A DNA stretch of 64,000 bases from JACNJF01 sp050288105. GTDB lineage: Bacteria; Pseudomonadota; Gammaproteobacteria; GCA-001735895. Made by a program: the position numbers and the translations under genes. The stretch is taken from the NCBI GenBank assembly GCA_050288105.1, contig JBNKDE010000004.1, positions 62,001 to 126,000 of the forward strand, read 5' to 3'. This document shows positions 26,923 to 35,593 of this stretch, in pieces (position 1 is the stretch's first letter; each line of letters starts with the position of its first letter). The notes beneath the pieces were generated by a model. The model was not told the origin of the DNA and searched no databases. It was given only the letters and a program-made list of their open reading frames with translations.

Positions 26923-26989
26923 ATACGCTTAAATGCTGTGCATATTTTGCAAGGAATTCTTTTTAAACTATTAAATTTCAGGATTGAAC

Positions 26990-27616
26990 ATGTCAGCAAC
27001 GATTCAACGGGTCACCGTATTTTCCAGCATCCAGCGCATGACACACTGGCTTATCGCTGCCGGTGTTATCTTTCAGTTACTTAGCGCCTGGCTTGTGCAA
27101 AATGCCAATATCGATGTCCTGGCCTGGAGCGAATGGCACCTCATGATCGGCCAGGCGCTCACGCTACCGATATTATTACGCGTTTATTTGCTGCTAGTTG
27201 CAGGACCTACGCACTGGCGAAGTTTTATCCCAACTCAGGGGCAACGCCAGCTCCTGCTGGACAGCTTAAAGTTCTACGCCTCATTAGGACGCCTGCCCTG
27301 TCCCGACTGGTATGCCTACAATCCTGTGTGGCAACCCCTATACCTGATCATGATCGCGCTGCTGGCACTCACCAGCGCAAGCGGCTTAGCATTTGGACTG
27401 GGGCCGGATATCGCCGCCTGGCATGCCATTCTGGCATCGTTCATTCTTTACTTTACTCTGGCTCATTTAATATTCAGTATATTACATGATGTCCGGGGAC
27501 GTGGTGCACAGATCTCGGCTATGCTAAATGGCGACAAGTATTTTCAAAGCAGAGAAGCAGCGACCCAGATACCCGGTGAAAAAAGTGTTTCGCTGGATAA
27601 CCTGTTGAAAAAATAG
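26990..27616 (+). CDS. Cytochrome b561 family protein
   Basis: A 208-residue membrane protein with four hydrophobic segments and histidines placed for two b haems (MTHWLIAAGVIF, EWHLMIGQ, AAWHAILASF, LAHLIFSILHD). This is the prokaryotic cytochrome b561 / NiFe-hydrogenase b-type fold, which passes electrons between the quinone pool and a partner protein. No partner cytochrome or dehydrogenase gene adjoins it. The ATG at 26990 has AGGA six bases before it and is preferred over a TTG two codons earlier. Confidence 0.85.
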   Translation: MSATIQRVTVFSSIQRMTHWLIAAGVIFQLLSAWLVQNANIDVLAWSEWHLMIGQALTLPILLRVYLLLVAGPTHWRSFIPTQGQRQLLLDSLKFYASLGRLPCPDWYAYNPVWQPLYLIMIALLALTSASGLAFGLGPDIAAWHAILASFILYFTLAHLIFSILHDVRGRGAQISAMLNGDKYFQSREAATQIPGEKSVSLDNLLKK

Positions 27617-27817
27617 ATGCTTATTGCGTTCTGAAGATCCGGCTTGCCATCAGGCCAAAGGGATCAAATTGAATTTGCTGAATTTTTTGAGTGCAGATTT
27701 TTTCTGTCGCAGCTTTTAACTATTTCTGGCAGTCTTTGTTATCTTTAAAGCATCGGTTCACGCCATCACTTGCTGATGTCACGTGATCGCCATTTTCTGA
27801 AAAAAAAAACCGTTGAA

Positions 27818-28315
27818 TTACTGTTCCCTGAAGTCCCAGGGCGGGATGGCCTCGCTTTCCCACAGTCCTAGCGTTTCGCTTTGGGCACGCTGCTGCGCCT
27901 TTTCGTAGGTAATCTTTTGAGAATCGGTCAGACCGTCGTCCTGTCGATAATACCAGGCATAACCATCTCTGATCTGCTGTAAATTGATATCCTGCCTGTC
28001 CTTGAGCAGACGGGCAGTAATACGACCATAGCGATCAGGCTGTATGGTCTCCAGCATGACATATTCATTTAGTACCAGGTCGCTAAGGTGTTTACGTGAC
28101 TGTTCGCCGTATAGCTGTTTTAACTGTGGCGCATCTATTCCAGCGAGCCAGATTTTGCGACTGCTGGTTTCGTGGTTTTCGATATACACAGTGTCTCCTG
28201 CGATAACCTCAACCACACGGCAGGGGCAGTTAAAGACTTCAGCCTGTACTGTGTTCAACGGACTCACCATCGCGATGAAGGTCAATACTCGGATTAGTTT
28301 TGAGTGGATTTGCAT
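27818..28315 (-). CDS. Exported thermonuclease-family protein (SNase-like)
   Basis: A 165-residue protein with an N-terminal hydrophobic signal (FIAMVSPLNTVQA). The staphylococcal-nuclease-like fold covers about residues 30-150: VIAGDTVYI, KIWLAGIDAPQ, GEQSRKHLSDLV and PDRYGRITARLL. The first acidic ligand motif is GDT, and arginines in RKIW and DRYGR match the catalytic pair. It is probably a periplasmic nuclease. It stands alone. Confidence 0.85.
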   Translation of the reverse strand: MQIHSKLIRVLTFIAMVSPLNTVQAEVFNCPCRVVEVIAGDTVYIENHETSSRKIWLAGIDAPQLKQLYGEQSRKHLSDLVLNEYVMLETIQPDRYGRITARLLKDRQDINLQQIRDGYAWYYRQDDGLTDSQKITYEKAQQRAQSETLGLWESEAIPPWDFREQ

Positions 28316-28421
28316 AATTTAATGCCTGTTAACACGCCTGCACAATACAGACTCTGACTGGTTTAGGAAAGATTAGTTCTGCAAAGAACCCTGAGTGGCG
28401 GCGCTAACCACCTTACCTGAT

Positions 28422-30743
28422 TCACTCTGAACGACCGCACAAGCCTGGCAACACCATTTTACAGAGCTTGGATATATCCACCGTCAGAACGATAGCCTGT
28501 GAATCCCTGGTGATTACCGAGTGTTTCTGAATATCATCCAGCCGATACAGGTATTTCAACGAGATTAATTCATTTAAAAAACCACCTTTCAGGAATACTG
28601 ATTCCAGATCGCTATCGTATACTTTGTCCCCTTTTGATTCGTACTGATACCCCAAACTCCAGGTTGTCAGTAGAAAAGACATATTCTCATTATGATGTGT
28701 CAATGCAATACCTGCGCTGAGATAGTCATCATCTGCCAGCTCGCTACCAAAATCATGATAGCCCAGCGTCATATCAATACTCAGCTTACTGAAGGTCAGC
28801 GCCTTGGGGCGATACGCCATTTCAAGCACATGATTCTTCTGACCCAGATTAAACCCGTAGGATAGCGAGAGCACATTCCTGATCGGCAGTGGCCAGATAT
28901 GTGAATCATGATGATACAGGTAGGAATCAACAATAGGTTCGGCAACCTTGAGTGCAGTCTCTATATACTGGTTACCCAGCTGGCCTGGACAGCTATCACA
29001 ACTGGCTGCTGACTTTTGCATCTGGATGATATTTTCATATATCCCTGCCAGTTTCTGCGAAGTGAATTTTCGTCCATCTTTCAGGATAAGCTCCAGGTCA
29101 CTGCCGTGTTCAATATTCAGATCTTGCACATAGCCATCCAGGGTATCCAGGTATTCTGTGTAATTGATCTGGCTATCATGCGTCACACTGACAGTAGCAA
29201 ATGACTTTGACAGCGCAATATTTGTGTTCTGGCTTTCCCTGCACAGGGTTAGTGATTTTTCAAATTCACTGTTATACAGGTATCGGAAGAAATCGATATT
29301 TGAATCTTCGTGAGCCAGATTAAGCTTTCTGTCGCTGGGACAGAATTGCTGCTGGGACTTTACCCACTGCAGTAATTCTTCACGCACACAGGTCTGGTAC
29401 ACCGGATCAAAACGGTTGACGTTTTTTCCCGCCTGTTCAATATTGTTATCGCACTGGATTTGAGCAATCAAATACTGTGCATCATAGACGCCCACCAGAT
29501 AATCATGCAGACGATATTCAGCTGCGTAAAATGCACCAAAGTGTTCATGCAAATCGGCCAGCAAATGATGAAAACGATTTGTCATATAAAAACTGCGTTT
29601 GTCTGGATCAATTTTGGACAGACGTTTTAACGCTGATCGGTACTCATTATCCAGCGCCGTGGTAAATGAATTAATAAAATAAGTACCATAGTCATAAAGA
29701 CCATTGACCGAATGATCCTGAATAACCGTTTGCTTGGTTTGTTCTATTGAACGATAGGAATCCGGGTTGATATAGATAAGCTTGATGGGGCGAGTAACCT
29801 CAGCTTGTTTGCCCTGCTCATGATCATAGACATCCAGACTCACGCCGATAGGCGAGTTATCAAAAAAACCGCCGTCACTGAAGTATTCGGTAGTCGCTCT
29901 ACCCCGATCACAACGCTGCCCCGGCGCGAGCTCCAGTGGGTAACAGTAACTCAATGCTACCGGTGAAAACGCCAGTGGAAAGGCACTGGATGCCAGCGCC
30001 AGGTTCCATACATCATCAAAATCCACCAGGCCCTGTTCATTTTCTACCAGTTTTAAATAAGGCGTAGGAAACGGTATAGCCTGCCTCTCCAAAGGCTGAT
30101 GGATACGCTGATAATTCCTGAAAGACAGTCGCCGGTTTGCATCAACAAAAACCTCCAGTGGAATCACAAACCGCTGCAGCTTGACGGTTTCACCGATTTC
30201 CTTGATTTTATAACGATAGGGTTCAACCTTGGTGATGGACATGGTGATAATCAAATGGCAGCCCTTAACCCCATCGCGCTGTATCAATGTTTCGATTAAC
30301 TGTTTTTTCGCTTCAAATCCGACACGATCAAAAATACCCCGCTGTCTGGCATCGCGCATTTCAGCTGAAGCCTGACCTCGACGCGGCACCAGGTCCTTAA
30401 TCCCCAGGTCCCAGCTCCAGCGCATAAAGTTCTGGCTCATGGAATCATTCAGGGCGACTTCATCCTGGGTAATACGTTTATCCTCAATACAGCTGTCGAC
30501 TGCTGACAGTACACTATTGATGCTACCCGCAGAGGCACCTGAAAAAGCGACTACCTCATGTTTTTGCTGCTGAACATAACGTAACAGAGTCCTGTTCAAG
30601 CCGGTCTCGTAGCTCCCCAGACTGATACCACCTTTGACTGCAAAATAGTAATCATCGGCGTCATTGCCTGTGGTATCTGCCATTAATCGAAAACTCGACA
30701 ACAGGAATAGCAGCAAGAATCCGGATCGAACACAATACTTCAT
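28422..30743 (-). CDS. Exported patatin-like phospholipase
   Basis: A 773-residue protein with a signal peptide (MKYCVRSGFLLLFLLSSFRLMA). The patatin domain covers about 33-345: oxyanion loop KGGISLGSYETG (37-48), nucleophile Ser71 in GASAG, and the dyad aspartate at 290 in DGGFFDNSPIG. The next about 400 residues have no domain I recognise. The final 150 residues have alternating strands (FSKLSIDMTLGYHDFG, FLLTTWSLGYQYES) that may form a small outer-membrane barrel or beta sheet. It would hydrolyse phospholipid acyl esters in the periplasm or outside the cell. It is monocistronic. Confidence 0.8.
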   Translation of the reverse strand: MKYCVRSGFLLLFLLSSFRLMADTTGNDADDYYFAVKGGISLGSYETGLNRTLLRYVQQQKHEVVAFSGASAGSINSVLSAVDSCIEDKRITQDEVALNDSMSQNFMRWSWDLGIKDLVPRRGQASAEMRDARQRGIFDRVGFEAKKQLIETLIQRDGVKGCHLIITMSITKVEPYRYKIKEIGETVKLQRFVIPLEVFVDANRRLSFRNYQRIHQPLERQAIPFPTPYLKLVENEQGLVDFDDVWNLALASSAFPLAFSPVALSYCYPLELAPGQRCDRGRATTEYFSDGGFFDNSPIGVSLDVYDHEQGKQAEVTRPIKLIYINPDSYRSIEQTKQTVIQDHSVNGLYDYGTYFINSFTTALDNEYRSALKRLSKIDPDKRSFYMTNRFHHLLADLHEHFGAFYAAEYRLHDYLVGVYDAQYLIAQIQCDNNIEQAGKNVNRFDPVYQTCVREELLQWVKSQQQFCPSDRKLNLAHEDSNIDFFRYLYNSEFEKSLTLCRESQNTNIALSKSFATVSVTHDSQINYTEYLDTLDGYVQDLNIEHGSDLELILKDGRKFTSQKLAGIYENIIQMQKSAASCDSCPGQLGNQYIETALKVAEPIVDSYLYHHDSHIWPLPIRNVLSLSYGFNLGQKNHVLEMAYRPKALTFSKLSIDMTLGYHDFGSELADDDYLSAGIALTHHNENMSFLLTTWSLGYQYESKGDKVYDSDLESVFLKGGFLNELISLKYLYRLDDIQKHSVITRDSQAIVLTVDISKLCKMVLPGLCGRSE

Positions 30744-30985
30744 GCCCGCTCTCCCGGAAACGGCCTGCCAGAAAATATAGAATTAAACATCGAATTGATC
30801 CTGTACTGATTACAGCTCTGAAGCCTGTGATTTAAGAAAGCGCCATGTTTTGCTGAGCTTCCCCAATATTTTAAATCGATAGCGACAACGAATTCGCGGT
30901 CGAATTGAAAACTTAACATTATTTAACCTTTGTCATCCACTAAAGCATGGTAAATTTAGTCGATTGGATCATTACAGTTAACACT

Positions 30986-31681
30986 ATGCCTTCAGAATTA
31001 ATCCCCAACACTCAACGACCACGTTCAGGCATCAGATTTTCGCATATCCTGATCATCATACTGGTTACCATTTTGCTAACCATGGCCGCGACCTACTGGT
31101 TTGTGCGCAGCTATATCTACGCAAAGGATTTTACGCCAGTAGAGCTGAGTGTGGGTGAGCAAAAACAGCTGGATCAGAAACTCAGGGTATTAGGTTACCA
31201 GCCATCAACCTCCACTACTAACAACGCGACGTCGGCCGAGACCGACGCGCAATGGCTCAGGCCAGAAGCCTATCAGGAGAACGACCAGCAGCGCGAAGTT
31301 AGATTCAGTGAACGTGAAATCAACGCCATGATTGCAAATAACAGAGACCTGGCACGCAAGCTGGCAATTGATTTGAGCGATGACCTGATCAGTGCACGTC
31401 TGCTGCTGCCACTAGACCCAGACTTCCCCATCCTGGGTGGAAAAACCCTGCGCCTTTCTGCGGGACTGGAAGCCGCCTTCAGTAACGCCCGCCCCAGGGT
31501 CATCCTGAAAGGTGTCAGCCTGATGGGCGTCCCGATACCTGCAGCCTGGCTGGGTGGGCTTAAGAATATCGACCTGATCAGCGAATTTGGTGATGACCAG
31601 GGTTTCTGGTCAGGCTTCTCCGATGGTGTGGAAAACATTCAGGTGAGTGAAGGCTTACTCAAAGTTAAACTCAAACCCTGA
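30986..31681 (+). CDS. Membrane-anchored protein of unknown function
   Basis: About 231 residues: a short basic N terminus, one membrane segment (HILIIILVTILLTMAATYWF), a charged linker, and an extracytoplasmic domain from about 110 on (SEREINAMIANNRDLARKLA, PILGGKTLRLSAGLEAAF). I do not recognise the family. An in-frame ATG 13 codons upstream (30947) is also possible; neither has a clear ribosome site. The next gene on the strand is over 800 bases away. Confidence 0.65.
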   Translation: MPSELIPNTQRPRSGIRFSHILIIILVTILLTMAATYWFVRSYIYAKDFTPVELSVGEQKQLDQKLRVLGYQPSTSTTNNATSAETDAQWLRPEAYQENDQQREVRFSEREINAMIANNRDLARKLAIDLSDDLISARLLLPLDPDFPILGGKTLRLSAGLEAAFSNARPRVILKGVSLMGVPIPAAWLGGLKNIDLISEFGDDQGFWSGFSDGVENIQVSEGLLKVKLKP

Positions 31682-31843
31682 GCAAGAGCCTTTGCGTTAC
31701 TGATCGGATGCCATTCAAGATCAAACCTTATGGCCCTGTTCAACACCCAGGATTCAGCTGCAGTAGAGAAATTTAAGCTATACATCCTCCCCCTTTTTTC
31801 CTGGCTGCCGGTATTTTCTAGATAGTCAGCATCATGCTCTGGA

Positions 31844-32138
31844 AATGCAACTGCTGGTTTTATCTACCCTTCTGGAGTGCCGAAAATCGGGCCATTTAGT
31901 AAGGTCAGCGCACATGGACGTGCGCTGAGGACAGTCGAGCATGGATGCGAGTCTGTCCGTGCCTTACTAAATGGTTCGATTTTCGGGAAGCCGCAGGCCG
32001 CTCCAGTGGGGCGCCCTTTTCTTTCGTCTCTTTCTTTTGAGCGAGCAAAAGAAAGGGACTCGCACGCCAGCCAGGAAGATACTACAAAGCCAGGAAAGCT
32101 AAGGCGTGTGAAATTCTACACGATCAGAAACAATAAAC
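31844..32138. repeat. Structured interspersed repeat, copy A
   Basis: Nearly identical to 37191-37608 except for a 123-base insertion there. At 31880-31986 it folds as a three-way junction. A 25-bp closing stem (31880-31904 with 31962-31986, two G-T wobbles) encloses hairpin 1 (TCAGCGCAC / GTGCGCTGA) and hairpin 2 (GGACAG / CTGTCC). An outer pairing CTGGAG / CTCCAG (31872, 32001) extends it. Further on, CTTTCTTTTG and CAAAAGAAAG form another perfect stem. Sequence of the CGCCCTTTTCTTT type with a matching inverted arm is a recurring motif in many gammaproteobacterial genomes as I remember them. A 120-codon reading frame crosses it but is a by-product of the repeat. Confidence 0.85.
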
Positions 32139-32509
32139 ATCTGGATGGGTCAGACTCGATTGATCAAACCTCGAATTTAACTGAATATTCCTTCAACCAA
32201 CTCAGATCAGATAGGCGGCAAAATCCACCAGAGCAGTAAAACAGGTTTGGCTGTTGTAACCTCGTTGAATCAGATGAACCGGTATCCTAACTGCTGATAT
32301 CCGAGAAATACGGCCATGTGTTAGATATCCTCTACGTCAAATTATGAATGTGACTACGACATTTCATTTGTATCTGTATTTGACTCAAGTAGTTTCTGCC
32401 CCCAGTTATTTAGGTCGATGAAGCCGAAAGCCGATATTCAATATTCGATTGACCTATAATCCTGGATATCTACGCCGAAAACGATCAATAAAAAGAGGAG
32501 TCAGGTTCT
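32139..32509. other. Intergenic stretch with no recognised feature
   Basis: Between repeat copy A and the diguanylate cyclase gene. I see no gene, no convincing promoter and no strong hairpin, only the GAGGAG ribosome site directly ahead of the next start. Confidence 0.5.
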
Positions 32510-33886
32510 ATGTCTTTAACTGAAACCCGGTTGGAGAAAATCGCCAACCACGTTCCCGGGGTAGTTTTCCAGTTTCAGTTGTGGCCTGACGGGCGTTCGG
32601 CTTTCCCATACTCCAGTAGAGGTATTGAAGCGATCTATGGCGTCACCCCTGAACAAGTTAGTGAGGACGCTGCTCCAGTCTTTGCGGTATTACATCCCGA
32701 TGATTTCGACTCTATAGTCGATAGCATCAACACATCCGCCGAGCAGCTAAGCATTTGGCACCATCGATACAGGGTCAATCATCCCAATGGGAAAACGATT
32801 TGGGTTGAGGGTGAATCCATGCCAGAGCGTCAGGGTGATGGTAGTACCCTGTGGCATGGCTATATCCGCGACATCACCAAGCTATACGAAGCCCAACAAC
32901 GGTTGGAACTGGTGGTGGATAGCACCGCGGTAGGTATCTGGGACTGGGATGTCCAAACAGGAGAAACTGTATTCAATGAACGCTGGGCCAATATCATCGG
33001 TTACACGTTGGCGGAACTATCACCTGTCAATATAAATACCTGGTTAGAATATGCCTACGATGAGGATTTACCAGGATCAGAAGCTGCCCTTAAAGCTTGT
33101 TGGGCGGGAGAATCTGAATACTATATCTTTGAATCCAGAATGCATCATAAAGATGGAAGTCTGGTATGGGTTTACGATACCGGAAAGGTTGTTGAGTGGT
33201 TAGAGCCGGGCGTTCCAAAACGTATGATCGGAACGCACCTCGATATAACAGCCAGAAAAAAAGAACAGGCCGAATTACGCGAAGCTAAAAAAGCAGCAGA
33301 TCGTGCGATAGGGGAAATGGTCGAGTTAAACTCTAATCTACAGGCAGAGATTTCGCAGAGAAAAGAGGTCGAGAGACAGTTGCAACAAATGGCACTATAC
33401 GATTATCTAACTAATCTGCCAAATCGAGGGTACCTCAAAGATTATGTCAAGAAGGTCTTTTCAGAGGCCAGGCGAGGAAACTTATTGGTCGCAATCGTCT
33501 TCATCGATTTAGATGGTTTTAAAGTATTTAATGATAACTTCGGTCATGACATTGGTGATGCAGTGTTGGTTGAAATGTCATCTAGACTATCTGACTCAGT
33601 ACGTGATATGGACTTGATCGCCAGGCTAGGTGGAGACGAATTTTTGGCTGTGCTACCGGGATGTAAAAGTAGAGTGGATATCGATACGATTGCACAAAGA
33701 ATTCTTGATTCAACCAAAGAGCCATTCGATTTCATTGAAAACAGTCCAACATTAGGATTAAGTATTGGCATCGCTGTATACCCTGAGGATGGGGAGAGTT
33801 TTGAAGAACTCTTAAGCAATGCAGATAAAGCGATGTATACAAGTAAGGCATCCAAGGAAGAAAGACCAGACTATCGCTCGCATTGA
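32510..33886 (+). CDS. Diguanylate cyclase with two PAS domains
   Basis: A 458-residue soluble protein: PAS (about 5-130), PAS with PAC (about 135-255; WDVQTGETVFNERWANIIGY), a coiled-coil linker (about 255-295) and a GGDEF domain (about 300-455). The active site is intact (ARLGGDEF, 374-378), and an inhibitory RxxD site (RDMD) lies five residues before it. It makes cyclic di-GMP from two GTP in response to an unknown signal, with product feedback. No EAL domain and no membrane segment. Base use is slightly more AT-rich than its neighbours, and it lies inside the repeat-bracketed segment. Confidence 0.92.
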   Translation: MSLTETRLEKIANHVPGVVFQFQLWPDGRSAFPYSSRGIEAIYGVTPEQVSEDAAPVFAVLHPDDFDSIVDSINTSAEQLSIWHHRYRVNHPNGKTIWVEGESMPERQGDGSTLWHGYIRDITKLYEAQQRLELVVDSTAVGIWDWDVQTGETVFNERWANIIGYTLAELSPVNINTWLEYAYDEDLPGSEAALKACWAGESEYYIFESRMHHKDGSLVWVYDTGKVVEWLEPGVPKRMIGTHLDITARKKEQAELREAKKAADRAIGEMVELNSNLQAEISQRKEVERQLQQMALYDYLTNLPNRGYLKDYVKKVFSEARRGNLLVAIVFIDLDGFKVFNDNFGHDIGDAVLVEMSSRLSDSVRDMDLIARLGGDEFLAVLPGCKSRVDIDTIAQRILDSTKEPFDFIENSPTLGLSIGIAVYPEDGESFEELLSNADKAMYTSKASKEERPDYRSH

Positions 33887-34285
33887 CGCATCACGGAACA
33901 TAAGAACTTCATTTGACCTCATTCATGGCTTTAAACCTATTAGAGCCCCCAGGCTCAGCTTGAAATCTTATTTTAACCCCCTTCAAGCCCGCGGCAAAAG
34001 TTCGGTCAAATCTCGGTCGGGACAGTCATGGCGTGTGAAACAATAACCCAGTCAGTTGCTATTCCTCAAAAAATTTAAGGAGCGGAGCATAAAATCCACT
34101 CAGCCCAATGACCCGGTAAGGCTTGATAAATCTCAACTCATCATGAAATTATATTTGTTATATTTCATAGCTCTGAATGGGACTTAACCCGTGTACCATT
34201 CAGATCAAGCTTACTCATCAGTCATAGCGAGCGACTGACGAGCGGAGTCAATTACCACCGGCACTGACATCAGAGTTTACCCAAT
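33887..34285. other. Long gap ahead of nnrS with two hairpins
   Basis: No gene is seen. It holds an FNR-like box (34123-34136), an AT-rich inverted repeat (ATGAAAT at 34143 and ATTTCAT at 34162) and a 9-bp perfect stem TCTGAATGG / CCATTCAGA (34172-34204). The hairpins could be part of a long nnrS leader. Confidence 0.5.
34123..34136 (+). promoter_or_regulatory. FNR/DNR-like box upstream of nnrS
   Basis: TTGATAAATCTCAA matches the FNR/DNR consensus TTGAT-N4-ATCAA at nine of ten positions. It lies 150 bases before the nnrS start. NnrS genes are controlled by NO- or oxygen-responsive Crp/FNR proteins in several bacteria, so the placement is sensible, but one such match can occur by chance. The first 11 bases recur at 35535-35545. 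Confidence 0.4.
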
Positions 34286-35485
34286 ATGGCGCTGTTAAAT
34301 ATTCAGGAAAAAACTTCTCCACAAAAATTCAGTATTTTTGTCCTTGGCTTCCGCCCCTTTTTCCTGGCTGCTGGATTTTTTTCAATTATCAGCATCGTGC
34401 TGTGGATGGCTGTGTATCTGTTCGGGCTGAGCATTCCGTTAACCGGGCTGAGTAGTTTTCACTGGCACGCCCATGAAATGCTGTTTGGTTACACCATGGC
34501 CGTAGTCGCAGGTTTTCTGTTAACAGCGGTAAAGAACTGGACCGGAATACAGACCATACAGCACCGCAAGCTGCTAGCGCTGCTGTCGCTCTGGGTGGCA
34601 GCCAGAGTCTGCCTGCTAATGGGGACAAACTGGATCTACCTGGCTGCTCTATTCGACCTGAGTTTTGATGTATTGTTATTTGTTGCTGCGCTCATCCCGG
34701 TGATTCGGGTAAAACAATGGAGCCAGGTTGGCATTATTTCCAAACTATCATTACTGGCGATAGCCAACCTCCTGTTCTATCTGGGGGTATTTGGGGTACT
34801 GGAGGCAGGTGTGTACTGGGGTATCTATAGCGGCCTCTACCTGCTGATCGCACTGGTACTCACTATGGGAAGGCGGGTTCTCCCTTTCTTCATCGAGAAA
34901 GGCGTGGGTTATCCAGTACAACTCAAAAACTCACGCCTGCTGGACCTTTACAGCCTGCTGCTGTTTTTAATCTTCACGCTGAACGAAGTCTTCTTCTCCT
35001 CCTCGATCACGCCTTACATCAGTGCATTGCTATTTATCGTGACCAGCCTGCGCCTAATTAACTGGTATACGCCGGGTATCTGGCGGGTTCCTTTACTCTG
35101 GGGCTTATATGGCGCATTCATTTCAATCGACGTCGGCTTTGCCCTGTTCACACTCTCGCCACTTTTTCCGCAGATAACGCCATCCCTGGCAATACATGCA
35201 ATGGCTTTTGGCGGCATTGGCATCATCACCTTGTCCATGATGTCACGTATAACGCTAGGACATACCGGGCACAATGTGCACAAGCCATCGTCATGGATAG
35301 CAGTCGCCCAATGGCTGCTCGTGCTCGGATTGGTGTGCAGGGTACTCCTGCCCCTTTTTATGATGAGTGCCTATGTATATCTGATCGGGTTGGCGCAGCT
35401 GCTATGGATTTGCGCTTTTATTATCTTTGTTGGCGTAAATTATCCCTTGCTCACCAGACCGCGTATTGATGGAGCTGCTGGTTAA
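34286..35485 (+). CDS. nnrS: NnrS family membrane haem-copper protein
   Basis: A 399-residue protein with about twelve membrane segments, starting in the NnrS way (FSIFVLGFRPFFLAAGFFSI), with FHWHAHEMLFGYTMAVVAGFLLTA carried near residues 50-75 and IHAMAFGGIGIITLSMMSRITLGHTG near 300. These histidines are the likely metal or haem ligands. NnrS protects against nitrosative stress, usually beside denitrification genes. Here the partners are a cytochrome/DUF302 gene pair downstream. Confidence 0.9.
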   Translation: MALLNIQEKTSPQKFSIFVLGFRPFFLAAGFFSIISIVLWMAVYLFGLSIPLTGLSSFHWHAHEMLFGYTMAVVAGFLLTAVKNWTGIQTIQHRKLLALLSLWVAARVCLLMGTNWIYLAALFDLSFDVLLFVAALIPVIRVKQWSQVGIISKLSLLAIANLLFYLGVFGVLEAGVYWGIYSGLYLLIALVLTMGRRVLPFFIEKGVGYPVQLKNSRLLDLYSLLLFLIFTLNEVFFSSSITPYISALLFIVTSLRLINWYTPGIWRVPLLWGLYGAFISIDVGFALFTLSPLFPQITPSLAIHAMAFGGIGIITLSMMSRITLGHTGHNVHKPSSWIAVAQWLLVLGLVCRVLLPLFMMSAYVYLIGLAQLLWICAFIIFVGVNYPLLTRPRIDGAAG

Positions 35486-35556
35486 TCCAGATCAAATAGC
35501 CTGTTTTCAGCAGACCCCAAATTAACAAAATGGTTTGATAAATCTGCATTAACTAT

Positions 35557-35574
35557 TAGTATCCGCTAATACTA
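35557..35574 (+). promoter_or_regulatory. Palindromic operator-like site ahead of the cytochrome/DUF302 gene
   Basis: TAGTAT, six bases, ATACTA: a symmetric AT-rich site 20 bases before the start codon, within a wider near-palindrome. Its position around the expected -10 region would suit a repressor, but no regulator can be named. Confidence 0.3.
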
Positions 35575-35593
35575 TTAAATATCACGATTTATC

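Noticed and set aside
31877..32239. Matching open frames across both repeat copies (also 37188-37442)
   Set aside because: They share a peptide only because the repeat DNA is the same. The frame is set by base-paired structure and diverges at the insertion; no ribosome site is seen.
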